A stretch of 40,627 nt of DNA from positions 1 to 40,627 of the forward strand of contig JAFAYP010000270.1 in assembly GCA_019240305.1 (NCBI GenBank), in the 5' to 3' direction. The notes beneath the pieces are model-generated. The model worked only from the letters and a program-made list of their open reading frames with translations. It did not search any database and had not been told where the DNA came from. The translations under genes and the position numbers were made by a program. Below are positions 10,725-18,620 of this stretch, one piece after another. The number at the start of each line of letters is the position of its first letter. Position 1 is the stretch's first letter. This DNA is from Solirubrobacterales bacterium (GTDB lineage Bacteria > Actinomycetota > Thermoleophilia > Solirubrobacterales > Solirubrobacteraceae).

Positions 10725-11018
10725 ATGAGTCCTGAACGCTCCAACGCATATCGCCGGGTGATGAAGACCCTCCAGGACGTGGGCCCGAGCAAGCTGCTCG
10801 ACTCAGAGCAGCAGCGGATTCGCTACGCCGCGGACAATCTCATCTTCTCGAGCGACCTCTCGACCGACATCGAGGCCCAGGACGCGCTGGCCGACGTCGA
10901 GGCGCTGTGCCGCGCCCTGGTCGAGAGCGGCCGCTGGGAGCTGGTCTCGGCCGATCGCCTGGCCGACGACGTGCACCAGTGCGGGCCGGCCATGCCGGCC
11001 ATCCTCCAGGCCGCCTAG
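10725..11018 (+). CDS. Conserved-looking small protein of unknown function (97 aa)
   Basis: Cytoplasmic protein without signal peptide or membrane segment. A strong Shine-Dalgarno (CAGGAG, about 10712-10717) precedes the ATG. The protein is mostly helical and acidic: a basic N-terminal stretch (SNAYRRVMKTLQDVG), then LLDSEQQRIRYAADNLIFSS and a helical second half (DALADVEALCRALVES). Two cysteines (in EALCRAL and VHQCGPA) are not in a recognisable metal motif. It sits alone between menC and a deacetylase gene; a sigma-28-like promoter upstream hints at link to motility or differentiation, but no flagellar gene is in view. I do not recognise the family. Confidence 0.75.
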   Translation: MSPERSNAYRRVMKTLQDVGPSKLLDSEQQRIRYAADNLIFSSDLSTDIEAQDALADVEALCRALVESGRWELVSADRLADDVHQCGPAMPAILQAA

Positions 11019-11025
11019 CTGCCTG

Positions 11026-11043
11026 CCGGCCCCCGCTGGCCGG
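11026..11043. terminator. Weak GC hairpin after the 97-aa gene
   Basis: CCGGCC (11026-11031) and GGCCGG (11038-11043) form a 6-bp stem with a 6-nt loop just after the stop at 11018. There is no T-tract; this is a possible terminator only. Confidence 0.25.
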
Positions 11044-11057
11044 GGCACAATGTAGCT

Positions 11058-11771
11058 CTGAGAAGGCCACCCGGGTTACGGTCGTTACTGCCGTCCGCGG
11101 CAAGTGAGCGCCTGCACGCATGGCATCCCGGCCGCGCTCGCCGCTGGCAGAAGTACCCGGGGCTCGAACGCATCGATGCGCGCGGGTGCGCGGCGCTGAC
11201 ATTCGATGACGGGCCAGACCCCGACGCGACACCGGCCGTGCTCGAGGCACTGGATCGAGCTGGCGTGCACGCGACCTTCTTCTTCCTTGGCACGCAGGTC
11301 GAGAGCCATCCGGACCTGGCACGAGAGGTGGTTGACCGCGGTCACGAGGTCGCACTGCACGGTTATGGTCACGAACGCCAGGACAGGACCCCTCCGCAGC
11401 GCAGCGCGGAGGACCTGCAGCGAGGCTTTTCCGTCCTGGATGAGTCCCTCGGTGTGCAGTGTCGTTGGTACCGGCCGCCGTACGGAAGGATGTCTGCCGC
11501 CGCCGCGCGGACCTGCGCGTCGCTCGGGATGAGCGTGGTGTACTGGTCCACGTGGGGACTGGATTGGGAGCGCATCAGCGCCGCGCGGATCGCGGAGATC
11601 GTCACCGGGGAGCTCGATGACGGGGGAATCGTGCTCTTGCATGACTCCGCTCGGTACGCCCGCCGGCAAAGCGCCGCAGCCACTGCCGACGCGATCGAAG
11701 TGATCGTCGAGAACGCTCGCGAGCGTGGTATCTCGCTCACGTCCCTCGGCGACGCAGTGAGCGCCGCCTGA
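11058..11771 (+). CDS. Polysaccharide deacetylase (NodB fold), start codon abnormal
   Basis: CE4-type metal-dependent amidase or esterase acting on N-acetylated polysaccharide. All five NodB motifs are present: TFDDGPD (codons from 11196), HGYGH (11358-11372), RPPYGR, the DW of LDWERIS and LLHD. The first ATG/GTG/TTG in frame is GTG 11238, which would remove the essential TFDDGPD. Between the in-frame stop at 11018 and that motif the frame is open and reads like protein (for example WHPGRARRWQKYPGLERIDA), but contains no ATG, GTG or TTG. CTG at 11058 is given as a provisional start; CTG 11088 and 11109 are alternatives, and a sequencing or real frameshift near GTG 11104 is possible. The 3' end overlaps menH tail-to-tail by 35 nt. 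No signal peptide is evident. Confidence 0.72.
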   Translation: MRRPPGLRSLLPSAASERLHAWHPGRARRWQKYPGLERIDARGCAALTFDDGPDPDATPAVLEALDRAGVHATFFFLGTQVESHPDLAREVVDRGHEVALHGYGHERQDRTPPQRSAEDLQRGFSVLDESLGVQCRWYRPPYGRMSAAAARTCASLGMSVVYWSTWGLDWERISAARIAEIVTGELDDGGIVLLHDSARYARRQSAAATADAIEVIVENARERGISLTSLGDAVSAA

Positions 11772-12477
11772 TGAGGGCCGCCACCCGCGCCGGCGCCTCC
11801 ACGTGCACGGCGTGACCGGTCCCCGGCACCACGACCACCTCGGCACGCGGTAGGGCACCCGCCATCCGCTCTGCGATCGCGCTGAACTTCTGGTCGCGCT
11901 CCCCGACCACGACCGCCACCGGCATGGCGATCTCGCCGAGCCGGTCCCACAGCGACGGCAGCACACCCGTTCCAAGGCCGCGCAGGGCCCGGGCAAGGCC
12001 GGCCGGCGAATTACGCAGCCGGTCGGCGTGCACGGCGGCGGCGACCGCGGGCGGCTGGCCGGCCAGCACCGGCGTCCGGGCCCAGCGCGCAGCGAGCTGA
12101 TCGATGCTCAAGACCGAAAGCTCATCCGCCAGCGCCTCGTCGGCCGCGCGGCGGGCCGCGCGCTCGGCCGCCTCGGCGAGTCCCGGGCTGGCCCCGATCA
12201 GCACCAGCCGCTCGATCCGCGCGCCCAGCGCAACCGCGGCGTGCAAGGCGATCCGCCCGCCCATCGAGTAACCCACCAGTGTGAAGCGCTCCGGCGCCAG
12301 CGCGGCGAGGTCGCCCAGGACCGCCTCGAGCGTCACCGGCTCGGCCTCCGAGCGCGTCCCGTGGCCGCGGATGTCCGGCGCGAGCGCGCGATAGCGTTCC
12401 CCCAGCGCCGCGACCACGGCCTCCCAGCTCGCCCCGGTGTGGGTGAAGCCGTGCAGGAGGACGATGTCGCGCGCCAT
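11737..12477 (-). CDS. menH: SHCHC synthase-like alpha/beta hydrolase
   Basis: Probable 2-succinyl-6-hydroxy-2,4-cyclohexadiene-1-carboxylate synthase, which removes pyruvate from the MenD product. The 246-residue alpha/beta-hydrolase has LLHGFTHTGASWE (7-19) forming the oxyanion loop, nucleophile S71 in GYSMGGRIAL, D195 in GERDQKF and H222 in GTGHAVHVE, the expected catalytic triad. The frame is open upstream, but the ATG at 12477 begins the canonical first strand. It starts 12 nt from the divergent menD start. Generic hydrolases share this fold; the name rests on the menD and menF neighbours. Its 3' end overlaps the deacetylase gene by 35 nt. Confidence 0.84.
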   Translation of the reverse strand: MARDIVLLHGFTHTGASWEAVVAALGERYRALAPDIRGHGTRSEAEPVTLEAVLGDLAALAPERFTLVGYSMGGRIALHAAVALGARIERLVLIGASPGLAEAAERAARRAADEALADELSVLSIDQLAARWARTPVLAGQPPAVAAAVHADRLRNSPAGLARALRGLGTGVLPSLWDRLGEIAMPVAVVVGERDQKFSAIAERMAGALPRAEVVVVPGTGHAVHVEAPARVAALIRRRSLRRRGT

Positions 12478-12489
12478 CGGATCCGGATC
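12478..12489. promoter_or_regulatory. menH/menD divergent gap with 10-bp palindrome
   Basis: Only 12 nt separate the divergent start codons. They contain GATCCGGATC (12480-12489), a perfect 10-bp palindrome touching the menD ATG. No Shine-Dalgarno fits either way, and no TANNNT box is present; TCGGAT (12477-12482) lies 7 nt before menD. Promoters must overlap the opposite coding sequence. An operator role for the palindrome is speculative. Confidence 0.35.
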
Positions 12490-14220
12490 ATGACCGCCAT
12501 CGACACCTACCTGCTGCTCCGTGCGTTCTGCGACGAACTCGCCCGCTGCGGGATGGAGCACGCGTGCACCGCACCGGGCTCGCGCAACACGCCGCTCGTC
12601 CTCTCGCTCGTGCGCCAGCCCCGCATCCACACCTGGTCGCACCTCGACGAGCGATGTGCCGGGTTCTTCGCCCTCGGGGCGGCCAAGCGCTCGGGGCGCC
12701 CGGTGGCCGTGACCTGCACCTCGGGCACGGCGGGGGCCAACCTGGCTCCGGCGGTGATCGAGGCCCGCCACGCGCGCGTGCCGCTGATCGTGCTGACCGC
12801 GGATCGCCCGCCGGAGCTCCGCGAGGTCGGCGCCGGCCAGACGATCGATCAGCTCAAGCTCTACGGCGACGCCGCCAAGTGGTTCTTCGAGGTCGGCCAG
12901 CACGAGGCGACGCCGGCGTCGCTTCGCTGGATCCGGACGCTGGCGTGCCGCGCCTACTGGACCGCCGTCCACGGCCCCGCGGGTCCCGTGCACCTGAACT
13001 TCCCGCTGCGCGAGCCGCTGGTCCTCGACGAGGCCCTTCCCGACGACCACACCGGACGCGACGCAGACCGGCCATACGTGATGCTGGACACGCCACCCCC
13101 AAAGGCGCCCACCGGCGGCGGCCACCCGAGCGGGCGAATCGTGATCGTGGCCGGGGCCGAACGCACACGTCCGGGCGACGCCGGCGCCCGGCTGGCGCAC
13201 TTCGCCGCCGAGGCCAGGATCCCGCTGCTGGCCGACCCGCTGTCGGGCGCCCGCCACGGCCCGGCCGCGATCGCCCACTACGACCTGCTGCTCCGCGATC
13301 CGGGATTCGCCGGCGCGCACCGTCCGGACTTCGTCATCCGGGTCGGCGATCTGCCGACCTCAAAGCCGTTGCGCACGTGGCTGGCCGGCCTCCACACGGC
13401 GGCGCAGATAGCCGTCGATCCGGATGGCGTCTGGCACGATCCGGACGCGGTGGTCGGCATGCGGGTACTGACCTCAGCCGAGAGCCTGCTCGACGGACTC
13501 ACAGGGTCCGAGGCCGTCGCGGCCGATCCCGGCTGGCTCGCAGCGTGGCGAGCGGCCGACGATGCGGCCGGCGAGGCGCTCATCCGGACGCTCGGCGAGG
13601 AGCTGTCCGAGCCCCTCACAGCCCGCAGCCTGGGCGAATGGCTCGGCCCCGACGCGACGCTGTTCGTCGCCTCCTCGATGCCGATCCGCGATGTCGAGCT
13701 GTTCCTGCCGGCGCGCGAGGACGGCCCGCGGGTGCTCTCCAATCGGGGCGCGAACGGGATCGACGGCACCGTGTCGGCCGCCTTCGGCGCCGCCGCCGCC
13801 GGCCGCGGCCCGGTCGTGCTGCTGATCGGCGACGTGGCGCTCGCCCACGACATCGGCGGCCTGGCCGCCGCGCGCCGGCTCGGCGTGCCACTGACGATCG
13901 TGCTGCTCAACAACGACGGCGGCGGGATCTTCCACTTCCTCCCGGTCTCCGGCCAGACCGACGCGTTCGAGGAGCACGTCGCCACCCCGCACGGGCTCGA
14001 CTTCGCGCACGCCGCCGCGCTCTACGGCTGCCGCCTCGAGCGCCCGGCCAACCTGGGCGAGCTCGGCGCCGCGGTGCAGCGCTCGATGGCCGAGGACGGC
14101 ACGACGATCATCGAGATCCGCACCGACCGGGTGGCGAACCTGAACCTTCACCGCCGGGCCGCCGCCGCCGCGCTGGACTCAGTCAGCCGGACAGCACGGG
14201 CAGAAGCGCGCCCAGCTTGA
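12490..14220 (+). CDS. menD: SEPHCHC synthase (MenD)
   Basis: ThDP-dependent addition of 2-oxoglutarate to isochorismate, the first committed menaquinone step. From the ATG at 12490 the protein has 576 residues, usual for MenD. APGSRNTPL (28-36) is the MenD signature, E54 in HLDERCAGFF is the ThDP-activating Glu, VTCTSGTAGANLAPAV follows, and the C-terminal ThDP-Mg site runs from LIGDVALAHD (about 446) to LLNNDGGGIFHFLP (about 472). The frame stays open upstream across menH, but that is antisense sequence. It overlaps menF tail-to-tail by 38 nt. Confidence 0.95.
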   Translation: MTAIDTYLLLRAFCDELARCGMEHACTAPGSRNTPLVLSLVRQPRIHTWSHLDERCAGFFALGAAKRSGRPVAVTCTSGTAGANLAPAVIEARHARVPLIVLTADRPPELREVGAGQTIDQLKLYGDAAKWFFEVGQHEATPASLRWIRTLACRAYWTAVHGPAGPVHLNFPLREPLVLDEALPDDHTGRDADRPYVMLDTPPPKAPTGGGHPSGRIVIVAGAERTRPGDAGARLAHFAAEARIPLLADPLSGARHGPAAIAHYDLLLRDPGFAGAHRPDFVIRVGDLPTSKPLRTWLAGLHTAAQIAVDPDGVWHDPDAVVGMRVLTSAESLLDGLTGSEAVAADPGWLAAWRAADDAAGEALIRTLGEELSEPLTARSLGEWLGPDATLFVASSMPIRDVELFLPAREDGPRVLSNRGANGIDGTVSAAFGAAAAGRGPVVLLIGDVALAHDIGGLAAARRLGVPLTIVLLNNDGGGIFHFLPVSGQTDAFEEHVATPHGLDFAHAAALYGCRLERPANLGELGAAVQRSMAEDGTTIIEIRTDRVANLNLHRRAAAAALDSVSRTARAEARPA

Positions 14221-15628
14221 CCTCGGTCTCGGCCAGCTCGGCCACGGGATCGGAGTCGCGCACGATCCCGCCGCCCGCATACAGCGTCGCGAGCCGCCCG
14301 CGCAGCAGCGCGCAGCGCAGGGCCACACAGAACTCGCCGTCTCCGGTCGCGTCGCTCCACCCCATCGTCCCCGCGTACCAGCCGCGGTCGAGACCCTCGA
14401 GGGCCGGGATGAGTTTCTCCACCACGCCGAGCGGTTCACCGCCCACGGCGGGCGTGGGGTGCAGGATCCCCGCCAGCTCAATCGCACTCAAAGGCGCGGT
14501 CAGCTGAGCGCGGATCGGCGTGGCGAGGTGCTGGATGTTGGCCACCCGCACGAGCGCCGGCTCGGGCGCCGCGGTGACCCACACGGCGTGGGGCCGCAGC
14601 GCGCGCGCGATCTGCCGCACGACGATCGCGTTCTCCTCGCGGTCCTTGTCGCTCTGCAGCAGCTGCTCGCCGAGATGGTCGTCGATCGCGGGGTCGGCGC
14701 TGCGCCGCGCGGAGCCCGCCAGCGCCACGGTCGACGCGCGCTGCCCCTCGCGGCGCACGAGCAGCTCGGGGCTGGCGGCCACGAATGCGGCGTCCCCCCT
14801 CCCCACCGCGAACACGTAGCAGGACGGAAACGCCTCGCGCAACAGCCCGAGGACCGCTCCCACGTCGTGCTCCACGGGCGCGTGCACCTCGACGTCGCGA
14901 GCCAGCACGATCTTCTCGAGCTCGCCACCCCGGATTCGCTGCACCGCGCGGGCCACCGCCTCCTCGTAGTGCGACGGCGGTATCGGGCTGAGCACCCGGT
15001 AGTGCCCGGCCGGCGCCGGGTCGAGCAGCGGCAACGGCACCGAGCGCAGCGAATCCAGCCGGGCACCGACGCGCGCGCGCAAATCTTCGATGGTGTCGTC
15101 CGCAGCGATCTCGACGTTGACGCTCAGCGTCACGCGCTCGCCACGGCGCGCCAGCGACACCTGAGGGATGATCATCGACGCGGGGGCAAAGCCCTCCCAG
15201 CGCGCCGAGCTGCCACCGTCGGCCGCGAACGCGAAGCCGCCCACGGCGATCAGTCCCGAGCCCGGCGGCCCGTCTGGGGCGTCGGCCAGCGCGGCGGCAG
15301 TGAGCGCCGAGAACCGTCTGGCCACGTGGTCGAAGCGACCGGCGCCGCGCGCGTCGAGCGCGCGCACGCATCCGATCGCCGCCACGGCCGAGCCCTCGCG
15401 ATCGGGCTGCTCCAGACAGAACCACGGCTCCTCGGCGCGCCGCGAAGCGACGGCCACCGCGGTCGGGTCGACCGCCGGGTCGACCGTCGCGGTTACGCTC
15501 GCCAGGGCCGGGGTCCCGGTGATGCGCGCCCGGCGCAGCCCTTCCTGGAGCCGCAGCTCGAGCCGGCGTAGGCTGTCGCTATCGAGCCAACCCCAGCCCG
15601 GCGCGAGGCCCCGTGCGCGGGTACTCAT
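14183..15628 (-). CDS. menF: Isochorismate synthase
   Basis: Chorismate-utilising enzyme giving isochorismate for MenD. The 481 residues show the chorismate-binding domain in the second half: GGELEKIVLARDVEV (234-248) with K239 as the expected base, FVAASPELLVRR (282-293), LAGSARRS, HPTPAVGG (390-397), RGWYAGTMGW and AGGGIV (451-456). Salicylate and anthranilate synthases share the fold; the adjacent menD and the lysine in place of the anthranilate-type residue favour isochorismate synthase. The ATG at 15628 has no Shine-Dalgarno but follows TAACCT by 6 nt, so it is probably leaderless. It converges on menD. Confidence 0.93.
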   Translation of the reverse strand: MSTRARGLAPGWGWLDSDSLRRLELRLQEGLRRARITGTPALASVTATVDPAVDPTAVAVASRRAEEPWFCLEQPDREGSAVAAIGCVRALDARGAGRFDHVARRFSALTAAALADAPDGPPGSGLIAVGGFAFAADGGSSARWEGFAPASMIIPQVSLARRGERVTLSVNVEIAADDTIEDLRARVGARLDSLRSVPLPLLDPAPAGHYRVLSPIPPSHYEEAVARAVQRIRGGELEKIVLARDVEVHAPVEHDVGAVLGLLREAFPSCYVFAVGRGDAAFVAASPELLVRREGQRASTVALAGSARRSADPAIDDHLGEQLLQSDKDREENAIVVRQIARALRPHAVWVTAAPEPALVRVANIQHLATPIRAQLTAPLSAIELAGILHPTPAVGGEPLGVVEKLIPALEGLDRGWYAGTMGWSDATGDGEFCVALRCALLRGRLATLYAGGGIVRDSDPVAELAETEVKLGALLPVLSG

Positions 15629-15634
15629 CCGCCC

Positions 15635-15640
15635 AGGTTA
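15635..15640 (-). promoter_or_regulatory. -10-like TAACCT before menF
   Basis: TAACCT on the minus strand (15640-15635) ends 6 nt before the menF ATG, with no Shine-Dalgarno between. This is the leaderless layout also seen at ilvC, menE and menB. Confidence 0.5.
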
Positions 15641-15708
15641 GTGGGACTCGGATCGATCAGCTCGGCCGGGAACTCCGTTTGAGCGCCACCGCGGCCGACC
15701 GAATCGCT

Positions 15709-16266
15709 CTAGGTCTCGCTGCGGCCGCGGGCGATGGCGATCTCCCCCGTGCGGGCCATCTCGATCAACCCGAATGGTCGGACCAGCTGCTCGAAGGCGT
15801 CGACCTTCTCGCACGTGCCGGTCAGCTCGATCACCAGGGAGCGCTTGGTGACATCGACCACCTTGCCGCGGAAGATCTCGCAGAGCTGCATGACCTCCGC
15901 CCGGCTGGCGCCATCCGCCGAGACCTTGAACATCGCCAGTTCTCGAGCCAGCGTCTCGCGCGGTTCGAGATCGCGGATCTTCAGCACGTTGACCAGCTTG
16001 TGGAGCTGCTTGGTCACCTGGTCGATCGGGTGCAGGGCACCGTCCAGCGTGAGCGTGATCCGTGACAGGCGCTCGTCGTCGGTGGGGCCGACCGCGAGCG
16101 TGTCGATGTTGAACCCGCGCCGGGCGAACAGCCCCGCGATGCGGGTCAGGACACCCGGCTTGTTCTCGACCAGGATCGACAGGATGTGCTTGCGGCCGGT
16201 GCGCAGGCCACTGACCGCCTCGAGCTCGTCGAGCGACAGGACTTCCTTGGTTGCCGGTTCACCCAT
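15709..16266 (-). CDS. ilvN: Acetolactate synthase small (regulatory) subunit
   Basis: Regulatory partner of IlvB that confers valine feedback. The 185-residue protein begins with about 25 residues before the ACT domain (HILSILVENKPGVLTRIAGL, 27-46, then ARRGFNIDTLAVGPTDD), followed by QLHKLVNVLKIRDLEP and the C-terminal half (ELAMFKVSA, VVDVTKRSLVIELTG) typical of IlvN/IlvH. The ATG at 16266 is 3 nt after the ilvB stop, so the two subunits are made from one message. ilvC does not follow; menF lies downstream on the same strand after 80 nt. Confidence 0.95.
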   Translation of the reverse strand: MGEPATKEVLSLDELEAVSGLRTGRKHILSILVENKPGVLTRIAGLFARRGFNIDTLAVGPTDDERLSRITLTLDGALHPIDQVTKQLHKLVNVLKIRDLEPRETLARELAMFKVSADGASRAEVMQLCEIFRGKVVDVTKRSLVIELTGTCEKVDAFEQLVRPFGLIEMARTGEIAIARGRSET

Positions 16267-16269
16267 CGC

Positions 16270-17946
16270 TCAGCCCACCATGTTCCGCGCCGGCTGCCCG
16301 GCCGGGATCATCGGGTAGGTGTTCTCCTCGCGGGTGACGCGCACGTCGACCAGCACCGGCCCATCGGTGGCCAGCGCCTCCTTCATGTCGGAGACGAGCG
16401 TGTGCTTGTCATCTAGGCGCAGGCCGGTGGCGCCGTACGCCTCAGCCAGCTTGACGAAGTCCGGCCACTGGCCCATATCGACCTGGCTGTAGCGCTTGTC
16501 CCAGAACAGCTCCTGCCACTGGCGGACCATCCCCAGGTAGCCGTTGTTCATGATGAACACCTTGATCGCGATGCCCTCCTGGCTGCAGGTCGCGAGCTCC
16601 TGCATGTTCATCTGGACCGAGCCGTCGCCGGCGATGCAGACCACGGTCTGATCGGGGCACCCGACCTTGGCGCCCATCGCCGCCGGCAGGCCGAAGCCCA
16701 TCGTCCCCAGGCCCCCGGAGTTGATCCACCGGCGCGGCCGTGGGAAGTTGTAGTACTGGGCGGCCCACATCTGGTGCTGGCCGACGTCGCTTGAGACGAT
16801 CGCCTCACCGCCGGTCGCCTCGTAGAGCGCCTGGATCATGAACTGGGGCTTGATCTCGGAGTCGGTCGAGTCCTCGTAGCGCAGCGGATGGCGCTCCTGC
16901 CACACGCGGATGCGCGACCACCATTCCTCCAGCCGGCCCGGATCGGCACCCAGCGCCCGGTACTCGGCGGTCAGCCGCGGCAGGATGTTCTTCGCGTCGC
17001 CGACGATCGGGATGTGGGCCGGGACGTTCTTGGAGATCTCGGCCGGGTCGATGTCGATGTGGATGAACTTGGCCCGCGGAGCGAACTCCGAGAGCTTGCC
17101 GGTCACCCGATCGTCGAAGCGCGCACCGATGGCGCAGATCAGGTCGGCTTCGTCCATCGCGTAGTTCGCCGCCCGAGTGCCATGCATACCGAGCATTCCG
17201 AGCCACTGCTCATGAGTGCCCGGGAACCCGCCGAGCCCCATCACCGTGCACGTGACCGGGAAGCGATCGCAGGTCGCGAGCTCGGTCAGCTCGGCCGCCG
17301 CACCCGAGGCGACCACGCCGCCGCCGGCGTAGATGATCGGGCGCCGCGCGTTGGCCAGGGCCTTGGCGGCGATCCGGATCTGCTTCTGGTTGCCCTCGGT
17401 GGTCGGCTGGTAGCCGGGCAGCCGCACGTCGCTGACCGGCTCGTACGGGATGTCCGCGCGGCTCAGGTCCTGCGGGATGTCGACCACCACCGGGCCCGGA
17501 CGGCCAGTCCGGGCCAGATGGAACGCCTCGTGGATCGAGCGCGGGATCTCCAGAGGGTCCTGGATCATGAAGCTGTGTTTCACGATCGGCATGCTGATGC
17601 CGATCATGTCGGCCTCCTGGAAGCCGTCGGTGCCCAGCAGCTCGGTCCGGACCTGACCGGTGATGAACACCACCGGCACCGAGTCCATCATCGCGTCGCA
17701 GATCGGCGTGATCAGGTTGGTCGCTCCGGGGCCGCTGGTGGCCAGCGCCACGCCCACCTTGCCGGTTGCCTTGGCATAGCCCTCGGCGGCATGTCCGCCG
17801 CCCGCCTCGTGGCGGACCAGGATGTGGCGGATGCCGGCGTCGTAGAACGCGTCGTAGGTGGGCAGGTTCGCCCCGCCGGGGAGGCCGAATACGACATCGA
17901 CACCTTCAGCCTTCAGGCATTCCATCAGAGCGTCGACTGCACGCAT
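16270..17946 (-). CDS. ilvB: Acetolactate synthase large (catalytic) subunit
   Basis: ThDP- and FAD-dependent condensation of two pyruvates, or pyruvate with 2-oxobutyrate. From the ATG at 17946 the protein has 558 residues. FGLPGGANLP (20-29), the ThDP-activating E47 in RHEAGGGHAAEGYAKA, SGPGATNLITPI and the C-terminal GDGSVQMNMQELAT / MNNGYLGMVRQWQ ThDP-Mg site (about 440-475) are clear. RHEAGGGHAAEG differs from the common RHEQGAAHAADG, a mild variant. The frame is open 78 nt further upstream, but the start at 17946 has an excellent Shine-Dalgarno AAAGGAGG (17957-17964) with 10-nt spacing. It is the first gene of ilvBN. Confidence 0.96.
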   Translation of the reverse strand: MRAVDALMECLKAEGVDVVFGLPGGANLPTYDAFYDAGIRHILVRHEAGGGHAAEGYAKATGKVGVALATSGPGATNLITPICDAMMDSVPVVFITGQVRTELLGTDGFQEADMIGISMPIVKHSFMIQDPLEIPRSIHEAFHLARTGRPGPVVVDIPQDLSRADIPYEPVSDVRLPGYQPTTEGNQKQIRIAAKALANARRPIIYAGGGVVASGAAAELTELATCDRFPVTCTVMGLGGFPGTHEQWLGMLGMHGTRAANYAMDEADLICAIGARFDDRVTGKLSEFAPRAKFIHIDIDPAEISKNVPAHIPIVGDAKNILPRLTAEYRALGADPGRLEEWWSRIRVWQERHPLRYEDSTDSEIKPQFMIQALYEATGGEAIVSSDVGQHQMWAAQYYNFPRPRRWINSGGLGTMGFGLPAAMGAKVGCPDQTVVCIAGDGSVQMNMQELATCSQEGIAIKVFIMNNGYLGMVRQWQELFWDKRYSQVDMGQWPDFVKLAEAYGATGLRLDDKHTLVSDMKEALATDGPVLVDVRVTREENTYPMIPAGQPARNMVG

Positions 17947-18020
17947 GGCGCTTCGCCTCCTTTCGGCAAATCCGCTGTGGGTACGCGCGGCCGCTCCGCG
18001 CGCGGGAGAAAGCCAGTCTA
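17947..18020 (-). promoter_or_regulatory. ilvB promoter and 5' leader hairpin
   Basis: On the minus strand TAGACT (18020-18015) is a -10 candidate, giving a leader of about 60 nt. The leader has a 7-bp GC stem (17984-17990 with 17996-18002, 5-nt loop) and then the AAAGGAGG ribosome-binding site. No start codon or branched-chain codon run is seen, so classical attenuation by a leader peptide is not supported. The rest of the gap up to 18109 shows nothing recognisable. Confidence 0.4.
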
Positions 18021-18109
18021 ACAACGGGTTTCGCCCCGAATGAAGGGGCCCGCGGGCGCCGCGGTCGGGCGTGAGCGCGCCGTGGCTCCGACCGCCGGCG
18101 GTACGCCGC

Positions 18110-18400
18110 TTACGCTCGCGGCGGACCGACCGCCACCTCGGGCGCGATCGCCACCTCGGGGAACTCGAGCTCGGCGCCGCACGTCATGCACACCGCATCG
18201 TGCAGCTTGAGGACCCGCCCGCAATCTGGGCACTGGCGGCGCAGCTCGCGGTTATCCCAGCGATAACAGATGGCGGTCAGCAGCCCGACGAACGGCACCG
18301 CCGCGGAGATGAGGAACCAGAGCACGAACGAGCTGCCCTTGATCCGCCCGACGATGCCGCCCGCCAGGCCGAAGAAGAACAGAATCACCACTAGGCCCAT
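18110..18400 (-). CDS. Small membrane protein with zinc ribbon (96 aa)
   Basis: Two hydrophobic helices occupy the N-terminal half (LVVILFFFGLAGGIVG at 3-18 and VLWFLISAAVPFVGLLTAI at about 26-44), the second followed by the basic loop CYRWDNRELRRQ. A four-cysteine zinc ribbon follows (CPDCGRVLKLHDAVCMTCG, about 57-75), then a hydrophobic/acidic tail. Function unknown; the ribbon presumably faces the cytoplasm if the positive-inside rule applies to the RELRR loop. The start at 18400 is 19 nt after the stop of the 64-residue membrane protein, so the pair is probably an operon. Its stop is 163 nt upstream of ilvB, same strand. Confidence 0.75.
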   Translation of the reverse strand: MGLVVILFFFGLAGGIVGRIKGSSFVLWFLISAAVPFVGLLTAICYRWDNRELRRQCPDCGRVLKLHDAVCMTCGAELEFPEVAIAPEVAVGPPRA

Positions 18401-18419
18401 GTCGGCCTGTGGTCGGAGT

Positions 18420-18614
18420 TCACCAGACGAGCGTCTTGACGGCCCACAGCACGGCCAGCACCGCCGCGATCACCACGACGGTCCAGAAGATCGCGATCAC
18501 GAAGCCGATGACGATCTTCAGGATGAGCGCCGCTGCCACGACCAGCACCAACCCCGCCGCGGCCTTCCGCACGATCGGCGGACGCCCCCGATGGGCCTCA
18601 ACTTGAGTTTGCAT
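18420..18614 (-). CDS. Small membrane protein (64 aa)
   Basis: After a short basic N-terminus (MQTQVEAHRGRPPIVRKAAA) there is one long or two closely spaced hydrophobic helices (LVLVVAAALILKIVIGFVIA, then IFWTVVVIAAVLAVLWAV), ending KTLVW. No family recognised. The ATG at 18614 is preferred over the GTG 18 nt upstream because TACGCT lies exactly 6 nt before it, fitting a leaderless message, and neither has a Shine-Dalgarno. Likely first gene of a pair with the zinc-ribbon membrane protein. Confidence 0.65.
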   Translation of the reverse strand: MQTQVEAHRGRPPIVRKAAAGLVLVVAAALILKIVIGFVIAIFWTVVVIAAVLAVLWAVKTLVW

Positions 18615-18620
18615 AGCCAA

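Noticed and set aside
17947-18024. 26-residue N-terminal extension of IlvB
   Set aside because: AAAGGAGG at 17957-17964 serves ATG 17946, and the extra residues are not part of the family.
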